NCBI RefSeq assembly: GCF_023074185.1
Contig: NZ_JADPKY010000177.1
Span: 21,646 to 85,645 of the forward strand
Length of the DNA stretch: 64,000 nucleotides
Reading direction: 5' to 3'
DNA from: Bradyrhizobium sp. 132
GTDB taxonomy: Bacteria > Pseudomonadota > Alphaproteobacteria > Rhizobiales > Xanthobacteraceae
The notes below the pieces were generated by a model, which saw only the letters and a program-made list of their open reading frames with translations, was not told where the DNA came from and searched no databases. This document shows positions 27,140-35,084 of this stretch, piece by piece. The first letter of the stretch is position 1; every line of letters starts with the position of its first letter. Both the position numbers and the translations under genes were made by a program.

Positions 27140-28044
27140 ATTCCTAGCGTCGGGCATTGGAACCGCGGGACATGGAAGGTCGCGCTGATCGTGGCCGTGA
27201 TGGGCAGCGTGCTTGCCGCCGTCGCCGCGTTCGGGACGCGCGAACTTTCGGCGACCGTCGACGGCTTCGCCGAACTCTCCGCTGCGCAATCTTCCGCGCT
27301 CAACCTGACGCGGGCCCAGCGCCGCGCCGAGACCTATTATGCCGCGCTCTACGCGGTCTTCACTGAGGCTACGGAGGCGGGCAATGCCAATCGCCTCAAG
27401 ACCGCGATCCAGAACCGCGATGAAATCCCTCAATTCCTGGAGGCGGCGGAGCAGGACGATCCGGCGCGCGCGGGCCAGATCAGGAGCATCGGCGACCAGT
27501 TGAAGGCCGTGTTCGTCGGTTGCGGCGACGCGCATCGGCGACGTCGTCGAGCTGATCAACACCATCGCCGGCCAGACCAACCTTCTGGCGCTGAACGCCA
27601 CGATCGAGGCGGCACGTGCCGGCGAGGCCGGCCGCGGCTTCGCGGTCGTCGCCGCCGAGGTGAAGACCCTGGCCGAGCAGACCGCGAAAGCGACCGGCGA
27701 GATCAGCCAGCAGATTTCCGGCATCCAGACCGCGACCCAGGAATTCGTCAGCGCGATCCGCGACATCTCCGCGACGATCGAGCGGCTCTCCGAGGTGTCG
27801 TCGACCATCGCCGCCGCCGTCGAGGAGCAGGGCGCCGCGACCCAGGAGATTTCGCGCAACGTGCAGCAGGCCGCGCACGGCACCCAGCAGGTCTCCACCA
27901 ACATCACCGACGTGCAAGCGCGGCGCGGTCGAGACCGGCTCGGCCTCCTCGCAGGTGCCTTCCACCGCCAAGATGCTGGCGACCGACAGCAACCGGCCGA
28001 AGGACGAAGTCGGGAAGTTCTTGCGGACCGTGCGTGCCGCGTAA
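27140..28044 (+). pseudogene. Wrecked methyl-accepting chemotaxis protein gene
   Basis: Three reading frames are needed to follow this receptor. The first (to about 27530) gives a transmembrane segment (VALIVAVMGSVLAAVAAFG) and a helical sensor domain ending LKAVFVGCG. The next (about 27531-27920) jumps directly into the signalling domain: INTIAGQTNLLALNATIEAA, the hallmark hairpin, and GFAVVAAEVKTLAEQT. The last (to TAA 28042-28044) gives the C-terminal end TDSNRPKDEVGKFLRTV. The second transmembrane helix, HAMP domain and first signalling helix are deleted, and no ATG is found at the 5' end. The gene cannot make a working receptor. Confidence 0.85.
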
Positions 28045-28075
28045 GTCTGCGCGGCGGCTTTGGTCGCCGCGCGCG

Positions 28076-28189
28076 CTATCGCGCCAGCAGAAAACCGAAC
28101 GCGATGACGAACAGCACAGCCGTCATGATGACGGCCGTCGCCGCGCCGGCGGCGATTCTGGCCTTCTCTTTGGCTGTGGTGGAGCGCAT
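28076..28189 (-). CDS. 37-residue membrane peptide
   Basis: MRSTTAKEKARIAAG is followed by the hydrophobic helix AVIMTAVLFVIAFGFLLAR. Such a basic N-terminus plus one helix is typical of real small membrane proteins. A longer start at 28237 is also in frame. No ribosome site stands out, so confidence is moderate. Confidence 0.45.
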   Translation of the reverse strand: MRSTTAKEKARIAAGAATAVIMTAVLFVIAFGFLLAR

Positions 28190-28296
28190 GGGGCCCAGAC
28201 GCGACGGATGACCTAAGCAGGCTCGCTTACGGACCATTTCGGACCGCTCGCTTTGCCTGTATACTGCGGTTGCGCCGGAAGTCACACCCCCGTCCC

Positions 28297-29010
28297 ATGA
28301 TCGCCAATCGTCCACCTGTGCTCGCCCATGAGCGGTTCGCCGCCGACCGCGACAATTTCACGGGCCTCGACCTCGTCGCGCGGTTCGAGCGGATCGAGCA
28401 GACGAACCTGTGGGGCGCGGCCAGTTCGGTGTCAGGCCTCGGCTCGGAGGATGCCGCAACCGCCGCGATCCGCGAGGCGCTTCCGTTATTGCTGCAACGG
28501 CTCGGCGTGCGCTCGTTGCTCGATGCGCCTTGCGGCGATGCCGGCTGGATCGGCCGCATGAGGCTCGATCTCGACTACACCGGCATCGACATCGTGCCGT
28601 CGCTGATCGCGGCCAACAACGGGCGCGCGGCTCGCGGCGAACTGTCCGGCCGATTTCTCGTTGCCGACATCACGCGCGATGCACTGCCGCGCGCGGATGT
28701 CGTCTTGTGCCGGGACTGCCTGGTGCATTTGAGCTTCGACAACATCGTTCGTGCCGTCGACCGCTTCCGGACGAGTGGCGCGCGCTTCCTGCTGGTCACG
28801 ACGTTTCCCGAATGGGACGGCAATCGCGATTGCGAGGACGGCGACTGGCGGGCGCTGAACATGGAGAAAGCGCCGTTCGACTGGCCGGCGGCGCGCGAAC
28901 TGATCAGCGAGCGTTGCGAGGAGGGCGGTGGCGGCTGGCGCGACAAGAGCCTCGGGCTGTGGCGGCTGGATGAATTGCCGGATGGGGCCCGCATTGCCAC
29001 GGATGTGTGA
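28297..29010 (+). CDS. SAM-dependent class I methyltransferase-like protein
   Basis: A 237-residue cytoplasmic protein. LLDAPCGDAGWIGRM is motif I of a Rossmann-fold methyltransferase (variant with D-A-P-C-G), DYTGIDIVPSLIAANN supplies the acidic residue that binds the ribose, and ADVVLCRDCLVHLSFDNI is the post-motif segment usual for ubiE-like enzymes. The methyl acceptor is unknown. ATG 28297 is preferred to an upstream TTG. It stands alone between a degraded receptor and a quinoprotein gene. Confidence 0.8.
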   Translation: MIANRPPVLAHERFAADRDNFTGLDLVARFERIEQTNLWGAASSVSGLGSEDAATAAIREALPLLLQRLGVRSLLDAPCGDAGWIGRMRLDLDYTGIDIVPSLIAANNGRAARGELSGRFLVADITRDALPRADVVLCRDCLVHLSFDNIVRAVDRFRTSGARFLLVTTFPEWDGNRDCEDGDWRALNMEKAPFDWPAARELISERCEEGGGGWRDKSLGLWRLDELPDGARIATDV

Positions 29011-29112
29011 CAGGCGCGAGCGGAACGTCCATTGCCTCAGTGATGGCCGTCGCGATACACTTGTGGTTGTGTGAAGCGATCTCGCATTGCGGTGACGATG
29101 CCGGAGCACGCC

Positions 29113-30948
29113 ATGAGGACGAGTTTTGTCGTAGCCGCTCTGTTGATCTGGTGCTCCGCGCCGGCACTGGCGCAGCAGGACGGCGCTGCGCTCTACGCAA
29201 CACAGTGCGCACAGTGTCACGACGGCGACGTCCAAAACCGCGTGCCGGGCCGCAGCGCCATGCAGGCGATGTCGTTCGATCATGTGCTGGAGACTTTGAC
29301 CTCCGGCAGCATGTCAACGATGGCTAAGGACCGCAGCGACGGAGAGCGCCGTGCAATTGCCGCCTTCGTCACCGGCAAGTCCGCGACCAGTGCCAGTGCG
29401 GTCGACGCGGAGGGACGCTGCACGCAGCAGACCGGCGGCTTCCCGCAAACGCTGGACGGCCCGCGATGGAACGGATGGGGCGTTGACGTCAACAATAGTC
29501 GCTTCCAGCCGGCCGACATGGCCGGTCTGACCGCGGAGCAGGTGCCGCACCTGCGGCTGAAATGGACTTACGCGTTTCCCGGCGCCTCGGTATCCTTTGC
29601 GCCGCCAACCATCGTGGGCGGCCTGCTGTTCATCGGCGGCACCGACCGCAAGGTGCACGCGCTTGACGCGCGAAGCGGCTGCACGCTGTGGACATTCGCG
29701 GCCGATGCCGCCGTGCGCGCCGCGATCAGCTTTGCACAGCTTCCGGGCTCCGATCAGTTCGCGATCTTCTTCGGCGATTTGCGCGCCAACGCCTATGCCG
29801 TGAACGCGCTGACCGGCACGGTGATCTGGAAAACCAAGGTCGAGGAGCATGCGGCTGCGCGCATCACCGGCGCGCCGACGCTGCATTCCGGCGTGCTCTA
29901 CGTGCCGGTGTCCTCGCTCGAGGAAGCCGTCGGCTCGCAGGCCTCTTACGAATGCTGTACCTTCCGCGGCAGCGTGGCGGCGCTGGACGCCGCGACCGGC
30001 AAGACAGTCTGGCAGGCCTATACGATTCCCGAAGCGCCGCATCCGACCGGCAAGAATGCGAGGGGCACGCAGCTATTCGGCCCGTCCGGCGCCGCCGTCT
30101 GGTCGGCTCCGACGATCGATCCGAAGCGCAGCGCGATCTATGTCGCGACCAGCAATTCCTACTCAAATCCGCCGTCCCCAACCAGCGACGCGATCCTCGC
30201 CTTCGATCTTGCGACAGGAAAGCTGCTCTGGAAGCAGCAGGCGACGCCGAAGGACGCCTATGTCGTGGCGTGCTACAGCGCGGACAAGACCAACTGTCCC
30301 GAGGATCACGGACCCGATCACGATTTCGGCCAGTCGCCAATTCTCGTGACCCTGCGCGACGACAGGCGCGTGCTCGTCATTGCGCAGAAATCCGGCGTCG
30401 TGCACGCGCTCGATCCCGATGACGGCGGCACGATCCTGTGGCAGACGCGGATCGGGAAGGGCGGCGCGCTCGGCGGCAGCGAGTGGGGCTCGGCCGCCGA
30501 CCAGGACCGCATCTATGTCGCGAACTCCGACGTGCGCTTTACGCGCGACGGCACGCGGCGGCTCGATTCCACCCAGGGCGGCGGTCTGTTCGGGCTCGAC
30601 CTCGTCAGTGGAAAGATTGCAATGGAAGTGCCGCCGGTCGCCTGCGGTGACCGCCCCCAATGCAGTCCCGCGCTGTCGGCGGCGGTGAGCCTGATCCCGG
30701 GCGTCCTGTTCTCCGGCGGCGTCAGCGGCTTCCTGCGCGCCTACGCCACCGCCGACGGCAAGCTCTTGTGGGAGTTCGACACCGCGCAGGATTTCAAAGC
30801 CGTCAACGGCGTCCCCGCTTATGGCGGCGCAATCGACGGCCCGGGGCCGGTCATCGCCGGCGGCATGCTCTACACCAATTCCGGCTATGGCCAGTGGAGC
30901 GGCATTGCCGGCAACGTACTGCTGGCGTTCGAGGTGGAGAGGAAGTGA
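29113..30948 (+). CDS. Cytochrome c-PQQ beta-propeller dehydrogenase (PVA dehydrogenase-like)
   Basis: A 611-residue periplasmic quinohemoprotein. After a signal peptide (VVAALLIWCSAPALAQ) comes a small heme c domain with C32-A-Q-C35-H36. The rest is an eight-bladed PQQ propeller made of repeated TGK-x-x-W type units (DARSGCTLWTF, DAATGKTVWQA, DLATGKLLWKQ, ADGKLLWEFD). ECCTFRG carries adjacent cysteines as in quinoproteins. Domain order, heme first and propeller second, matches polyvinyl alcohol dehydrogenase rather than the heme-last alcohol dehydrogenases. The substrate is probably a secondary alcohol or polyol. It needs PQQ made elsewhere in the genome. Confidence 0.85.
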   Translation: MRTSFVVAALLIWCSAPALAQQDGAALYATQCAQCHDGDVQNRVPGRSAMQAMSFDHVLETLTSGSMSTMAKDRSDGERRAIAAFVTGKSATSASAVDAEGRCTQQTGGFPQTLDGPRWNGWGVDVNNSRFQPADMAGLTAEQVPHLRLKWTYAFPGASVSFAPPTIVGGLLFIGGTDRKVHALDARSGCTLWTFAADAAVRAAISFAQLPGSDQFAIFFGDLRANAYAVNALTGTVIWKTKVEEHAAARITGAPTLHSGVLYVPVSSLEEAVGSQASYECCTFRGSVAALDAATGKTVWQAYTIPEAPHPTGKNARGTQLFGPSGAAVWSAPTIDPKRSAIYVATSNSYSNPPSPTSDAILAFDLATGKLLWKQQATPKDAYVVACYSADKTNCPEDHGPDHDFGQSPILVTLRDDRRVLVIAQKSGVVHALDPDDGGTILWQTRIGKGGALGGSEWGSAADQDRIYVANSDVRFTRDGTRRLDSTQGGGLFGLDLVSGKIAMEVPPVACGDRPQCSPALSAAVSLIPGVLFSGGVSGFLRAYATADGKLLWEFDTAQDFKAVNGVPAYGGAIDGPGPVIAGGMLYTNSGYGQWSGIAGNVLLAFEVERK

Positions 30949-31059
30949 GGGCCGTCATCGGCGCGACTTGCGGCAGGACAGGACCAGCATCATCGCCCAT
31001 GCAGACTCTGCTGGAACAAAACACCGGGCGTTCGAAACGTGAGGAAGCGGAGGTGCTCG

Positions 31060-31474
31060 ATGATCGATGCCAGATGCAGTTGTGGGACCGTCAGGCTTTC
31101 GCTTCCGGGTCCATCCAACCTGGTAGCCGCCTGTCATTGTGTCGATTGCCAGCGCCGAACCCGGCGCGCCGTTCGGCGTCGGTGCCTTTTATCCGGTTGA
31201 GGTCGCACGATCTCGGGCGCGCCGAAGGAATACGTCCGGCCAGCCGCATGCGGGCGGCAAGGTGCGCTTCCATTTCTGCACCGATTGCGGCCCAACCGTC
31301 TATTGGAAGGCGGACAATCTGCCCGCGCTGATCGGAGTCGCCGTCGGCACGATTGCGGACCCGAACTTCTCGGCCCCGATCAAATCGGTTTTCGAGCAGT
31401 CGAAACAAGTGTGGGTCGAGATCGACGGCGCCGAGCATCTTCAAGGCGGGAGCGCGCGAAAGTCGTCGAGCTGA
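31060..31474 (+). pseudogene. Frameshifted GFA-family (CENP-V domain) gene
   Basis: GFA proteins are small zinc proteins once called glutathione-dependent formaldehyde-activating enzymes. From ATG 31060 the first frame gives CSCGTVRLSLPG and ACHCVDCQRRT, the first two zinc motifs. After one extra base near 31163 the frame changes to give GAPFGVGAFYPVEV. A short stretch is then out of frame (ISGAPKEYVRP is recoverable in another frame), and the frame returns for GGKVRFHFCTDCG, the third motif. At least three shifts are needed, so the gene is dead unless sequence errors are present. Its 3' end lies 17 bases from the tRNA-Thr-like repeat. Confidence 0.8.
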
Positions 31475-31490
31475 GAGCCGCGCGTCAAAA

Positions 31491-31513
31491 GCTGGTGCCA
31501 GCTGAGGGGATTG
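31491..31513. repeat. Partial copy of the tRNA-Thr 3' end (candidate att site)
   Basis: These 23 bases (gctggtgccagctgagg...) match 32948-32970, the 3' end of the tRNA-Thr gene, at 22 of 23 positions and in the same orientation. The pair frames 1.4 kb that contains a recombinase remnant. Confidence 0.6.
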
Positions 31514-31753
31514 GTCAGTTTAGCCGACAGGAAACACCGAGGATTGTCAGTTTTGGAGTCTGGTTGGAGGAGGAGCGGCCCGCGGGGCCGGTTCGTCCTC
31601 GGGCGTCGCCATAGACCGATCTGGTCCTAGCGTACAAATTGCGAACGAGGGTGTTCCGCCAAGCGAACGCCCCTCGTGCAATATTATTGCCCATTGGAAC
31701 CTTGGAGGACCCGAAAAGATTTCCGGTATAGCGAATCATGAAGGAGGATTTTC

Positions 31754-31954
31754 ATGAAGCGCCACCGGTTCAAACAGGACAGGACGCTAGGCGAGCGGCT
31801 TATCAACGAAGCGCGGCTAGCGAGAGAAAAGGCAGATCAATTCCCGGCAGACGACGCGGAGCGTGAAGTGTTTTTGAAGAAGGCCCGCGAATTCGATGCC
31901 GGCGCCAACATTGACGGATGGCTGAACTCGCGCGGATTGCAACCGCCGAAGTAA
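31754..31954 (+). CDS. Small basic helical protein
   Basis: A 66-residue cytoplasmic protein, MKRHRFKQDRTLGERLINEA..., highly charged and helical, with FLKKAREFDAGANIDGWL at the end. A strong AAGGAGG precedes the ATG, so translation is well supported. It is inside the presumed element remnant and is followed six bases later by a tiny membrane protein gene, probably in the same transcript. Function unknown. Confidence 0.75.
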   Translation: MKRHRFKQDRTLGERLINEARLAREKADQFPADDAEREVFLKKAREFDAGANIDGWLNSRGLQPPK

Positions 31955-31959
31955 GGCGT

Positions 31960-32085
31960 ATGATTCTGGCTGATTTACAACTGAGGGAGCTGCGCTTGGC
32001 AGCCGACCTAGTTTTGAAACTTGCCATCGTTGGACTGGGCGTCTTTTCGACGGTCTTAGTCTCTATGTTGTATTTCAATCTGTAA
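31960..32085 (+). CDS. 41-residue membrane peptide
   Basis: MILADLQLRELRLAADL leads into one transmembrane helix (LAIVGLGVFSTVLVSMLYF). It starts five bases after the preceding stop and ends five bases before a terminator hairpin, which fits a two-gene operon. Function unknown. Confidence 0.6.
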   Translation: MILADLQLRELRLAADLVLKLAIVGLGVFSTVLVSMLYFNL

Positions 32086-32089
32086 GAGA

Positions 32090-32115
32090 GAGGCCGCCTC
32101 AAAAGGGGCGGCCTC
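32090..32115. terminator. Bidirectional terminator hairpin
   Basis: gaggccgcc / ggcggcctc form a nine-base-pair stem around tcaaaagg. It lies between the convergent genes ending at 32085 and 32127 and can serve both. Confidence 0.75.
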
Positions 32116-32126
32116 GCCGTTAACAA

Positions 32127-32396
32127 TCAGTACCGGCGATAGCCCCGGTGATAGCCATACGCACGGTGGTATCCGTAACCTCGACGCACGCCATAGCCAT
32201 AGCGACCGACACCGTAGCCATACCGTCGATAGACCGGTGCCGTGCGGACACAGCCGTTCGGACCACAAACCAATGCGACGCTCTCAACGTTTGATGTTTG
32301 TCCGAGAGGGGCGAGCGGCATAGCCGATGCCGCACTAGCGGTGAACGCGGCGCCGCTGAGCGCGATTAGTCCGATGAGTGCGAACTTGAGTTTCAT
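32127..32396 (-). CDS. Small exported Gly/Tyr/Arg-rich protein
   Basis: An 89-residue protein with a signal peptide (MKLKFALIGLIALSGAAFTASA), one Cys pair (VCGPNGCVR), and a C-terminal repeat region of RYGYG / GYGYHR units. Such proteins are common in Bradyrhizobium and are probably cell-envelope components. CAGGAGGAC lies just before the ATG at 32396. The CGPNGC element recurs in related proteins of this group. Confidence 0.75.
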   Translation of the reverse strand: MKLKFALIGLIALSGAAFTASAASAMPLAPLGQTSNVESVALVCGPNGCVRTAPVYRRYGYGVGRYGYGVRRGYGYHRAYGYHRGYRRY

Positions 32397-32681
32397 GGTG
32401 TCCTCCTGTGGAGCGCTGGAACGCATGGCACGGTAGGAAGTTGCACATGAACGAGGGATGAGCAGGAACTTAATTTCCGCCAACAATCGTGAACCGGGAC
32501 GAATGTCTGCAGAATTTCTACCGCGCGACAAATTGATCCACTTTTACAAATCACATTCTGTGATTCCGCCGGGCAGCGCACGCCGGGCCTTTTTCGTGCG
32601 CATAGCCCCAATAAGGACCATGTCTAATAGATCGATCTCATTATCTACCTGAAATCCACTCTCGCTGCGGCTTCAAGGAAA

Positions 32682-32897
32682 TTGCTATCGGCCCAAACGC
32701 CTGCTTGGCCGCGGCGGGCACCCACTGCACTTGAGCGATTTAAAGCCAACTTGGAGCAAATCTCGGGGAGCGGGGACAAGGTGGACCATCAGATCGGCGC
32801 TGCTTTCCGCGAGTTGGTCGACAGCGTCATTGTTATGCCGAGGAAGGCCGGGGAGCCTTACACAATCGAGACCCGTGGACGGCTGGCAGCGTTTTGA
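32682..32897 (+). pseudogene. C-terminal remnant of a site-specific recombinase
   Basis: About 60 codons, ALERFKANLEQIS..., FRELVDSVIVMPRKAG, then IETRGRLAAF and stop. The pattern R-E-L-V-(D/E)-S-V-x-V-x-P followed by GEPYTIETRGRLAA is the usual C-terminal end of serine-recombinase family proteins in Rhizobiales. The catalytic N-terminal domain is absent, so this is a fragment. The 285 bases before it (32397-32681) hold no gene that I can support. It ends 50 bases from the tRNA-Thr 3' end. Confidence 0.6.
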
Positions 32898-32947
32898 TTA
32901 GGGACAAAGGGAGCCCCGATCGGTAAGGCTGCAATGTCGGCTAAATC

Positions 32948-32970
32948 GCTGGTGCCGGCTGAGGGGATTG
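32948..32970. repeat. tRNA-Thr 3' end as direct repeat (candidate att site)
   Basis: This is the tRNA-side partner of 31491-31513 (22 of 23 bases identical). It covers the CCA, the acceptor 3' strand and part of the T arm. Confidence 0.6.
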
Positions 32971-33024
32971 AACCCCCGACCTTCGGTTTACAAAACCGCT
33001 GCTCTACCGCTGAGCTAAGCCGGC
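32950..33024 (-). tRNA. tRNA-Thr (anticodon TGT)
   Basis: A 75-base gene including an encoded CCA. The acceptor stem GCCGGCT pairs with AGCCGGC, the D arm reads AGCTCAGCGGTAGAGC, the anticodon loop TTTGTAA gives TGT, and the T arm is GGGGGTTCAATCCCC. It is intact. Its 3' end is repeated at 31491-31513, which suggests use as an integration site. Confidence 0.95.
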
Positions 33025-33140
33025 GACGCCTGGAAAGCGGGCAGGGCTCGGCAATGCGCCGAGTTTGTCCCCGTGCGCGCCGCAATATCAGACTTGGTTG
33101 GAAAGTGCCAGAACCCGCAAAGATCGTCGCGGGCATGAAA

Positions 33141-33162
33141 CAGGCGGCCCGAAGGCCGCCTG
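33141..33162 (-). terminator. Terminator hairpin after the gene at 33189-33680
   Basis: caggcggcc-cgaa-ggccgcctg forms a nine-base-pair stem with a tetraloop; on the minus strand it is followed by TTTCAT. It is 27 bases past the minus-strand stop. Confidence 0.75.
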
Positions 33163-33188
33163 TTCTGATTTGCTCGACTTATGCCACC

Positions 33189-33680
33189 TTATTGGCAGAT
33201 GTGCTGGCGGCCGTCGTCGCCCTTGACCCGGGTGCCGGGACGGCAAACGATGCCGTTGCGAGCCGCGTAGGTATCCCAATTGCCATACCAACCTTGTTCG
33301 CTGCGATTGTAGCTGCCGTAGCCGCCGGAATTGTCATAGGCGTACGAGTTGTCCCAGCTGCGGAACGGTGCCGAGGCAACGGCTGCCGCGGTCCCGACGG
33401 CGGCGCCTGCAACCGCGCCCGCAGTAGCCACCGGCCCGAAGCCGTTGTTCGCCCTGTTCACATCATTGTAGCGGTTCTGGTCGTGGTAGGCCGTTCGCCG
33501 ATATTGTCGTTCTTGACGGCTGGTGGCGTAGGGGCTGCCCCGTCCCATATTCTGGCAATTCGCGCTGGGGAACATGGATTGGCAAGCGGCGGGATTGGAG
33601 AAGGCCGCTTGACCAAGTGCGGGGCTTGCCAACGCGGTCGCAGCGATCGCGGCCGCGCCGATCAGTTTCAGGCTCATCAT
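33189..33680 (-). CDS. Small exported protein with glycine-zipper-like segment
   Basis: A 163-residue protein with a signal peptide (MMSLKLIGAAAIAATALASPALG). The mature part is Asn/Tyr/Gln-rich, and the central ATAGAVAGAAVGTAAAVA segment has small-residue spacing like a glycine zipper, which can insert in or pack on membranes. Cysteines occur in AACQSMF, ANCQNM, IVCRPG and HICQ, probably paired. Envelope location is likely; the function is unknown. Confidence 0.75.
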   Translation of the reverse strand: MMSLKLIGAAAIAATALASPALGQAAFSNPAACQSMFPSANCQNMGRGSPYATSRQERQYRRTAYHDQNRYNDVNRANNGFGPVATAGAVAGAAVGTAAAVASAPFRSWDNSYAYDNSGGYGSYNRSEQGWYGNWDTYAARNGIVCRPGTRVKGDDGRQHICQ

Positions 33681-33984
33681 GGCATTCTCTCCATGTTGTT
33701 AGACCGTTGCTAAGTGCGACCGTCGGCAGCTCGTTCCGCAATTTGGCGCAAGTGCGGTCACATCGGCGTGAACCCGCAGGGGATGTGCATTTTGTGGCAT
33801 GCAACCCGTCCGTCGAGGCGTAGGCCGCGCCGTGGGCACGTTAATGCTTTGATAGCGCGCTCGCTTGCATTGAAGTGCTTTCCGATCCCTACGCGTTAGG
33901 CTTACCGGAATTTTGCCGGCATCCCTTAACCCACTCGGCCCGACGATCCGATAGGTTGTGGACTGGATAACCGGGATCCTTTCC

Positions 33985-34470
33985 ATGCGCGCCCTGGCGC
34001 TCGCAGCGCTTCTGATCGGACTGCCCGTAACCGCTTTTGCCGGCGGCGGCTTCGATATCGTCGTTCCCGGCCGCCCGGGCGTGCCCATCATCATCAACAA
34101 CATCGACGCGTCCTATACCGTGATCGAGGGTACCTGGGGCCTGGGGAAGAACGTCCAGGTGCAGCCCACGATCTATGGCGGGCGCTATGTCGCCGAGCGG
34201 CAGCCTGCCGACGTCGGCCATTACTACCCGACGCTGGGCCTGCGGCCCGGCTATGGGCGGCTCGAGGTCGAGCCGTCCGCGAACCGCAAATTGCCGAAGC
34301 CGGCGGAGAGCTATCACCAGAGCTGGGGCGCGCAATCGGCGCCGCTGCCGGCGCAGATGGACGTGCCCGTCGATCCCCCGCCGGTGATCCTCGCGCCTGA
34401 GATCAACGAGCAGCCGCGGCGTCCTCGGCCTCGGCCACGTGCGGAGATGCCCGGCAGGCGGCCAGGTTAA
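33985..34470 (+). CDS. Exported Pro-rich protein, unknown function
   Basis: A 161-residue protein with a signal peptide (MRALALAALLIGLPVTAFAGG), a folded stretch (FDIVVPGRPGVPIIINNID; VIEGTWGLGKNVQVQPTIYG), and a Pro/Arg-rich C-terminus (QPRRPRPRPRAEMPGRRPG). It precedes another exported protein gene by 43 bases on the same strand, so the two may be cotranscribed. No family is recognised. Confidence 0.75.
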   Translation: MRALALAALLIGLPVTAFAGGGFDIVVPGRPGVPIIINNIDASYTVIEGTWGLGKNVQVQPTIYGGRYVAERQPADVGHYYPTLGLRPGYGRLEVEPSANRKLPKPAESYHQSWGAQSAPLPAQMDVPVDPPPVILAPEINEQPRRPRPRPRAEMPGRRPG

Positions 34471-34513
34471 GAAACGACAAAATCCAACAAACGAAAATCA
34501 ACAGGAGAGAGTA

Positions 34514-35020
34514 ATGCGTCAGATGATTTCGGGACTGGTCGCGGCGGCTGCCGTGATGTTCATCGGGGTCGCGCCGGCCGCGGCCTGCGGCTTCAATCCG
34601 TGCCAGCCGGTTGCGCCGGTCTATTCCGGCTGCAACACCGGCTGCGGCGGCTATGGCTATGGTGCCTATGAGCGTCTCGCCGAGCCGACCACGCAGTATT
34701 ATTACGTCAACCAGGGCCCGACCTATACCGGTCCGGGCGCCTTCGCGCCGTATCCGACCTATCGTGAGGACGCGGTCGTTGCGCCAGCCAACTATGGCTA
34801 CGGCCGTGGCTATGGAAACGGCTATGGCTATCGTGCCGCCGCAGTCGCAGCCGGCGCCTATCCCTATCATCGGCCGTACTATCGTCCGTATCGCTACGGC
34901 TACGGCCCGCGCGCCGGCTATCTGCCGCGCACGCACTACGGCTACGGCCCGCGTTACGGCTATGCTCCTCGCCATGCGCCGTATTACGGCGGCCATCGCG
35001 TGCTGCGCCGGTATTACTGA
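34514..35020 (+). CDS. Exported Gly/Tyr/Pro-rich repeat protein
   Basis: A 168-residue protein with a signal peptide (SGLVAAAAVMFIGVAPAAAC), a Cys-rich start (CGFNPCQPV; GCNTGCGGYG), and a long low-complexity region of YGYG, RPYY and HYGYGPRYGYAPRH units. AGGAGAGAG precedes the ATG. Composition like this suggests a surface or periplasmic structural protein. A very strong terminator follows 26 bases after the stop. Confidence 0.78.
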   Translation: MRQMISGLVAAAAVMFIGVAPAAACGFNPCQPVAPVYSGCNTGCGGYGYGAYERLAEPTTQYYYVNQGPTYTGPGAFAPYPTYREDAVVAPANYGYGRGYGNGYGYRAAAVAAGAYPYHRPYYRPYRYGYGPRAGYLPRTHYGYGPRYGYAPRHAPYYGGHRVLRRYY

Positions 35021-35046
35021 TCGCCTGATCGGCTGAGCCAACGAAG

Positions 35047-35084
35047 CGCCCGTCCGCGCGATGCGGACGGGCGTTTTGTTTTTT
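35047..35084. terminator. Strong terminator between convergent genes
   Basis: cgcccgtccgc-gcgat-gcggacgggcg gives an 11-base-pair stem followed by TTTTGTTTTTT. It ends the gene at 34514-35020 and may also act for rlmB on the other strand. Confidence 0.9.

Noticed and set aside
31980..33200. CRISPR-like or tandem repeats near the Gly/Tyr-rich genes
   Set aside because: The repetition at 32130-32240 and 34640-34990 is codon-level repetition of Gly-Tyr units within genes; no spaced identical repeats were seen anywhere in the window.
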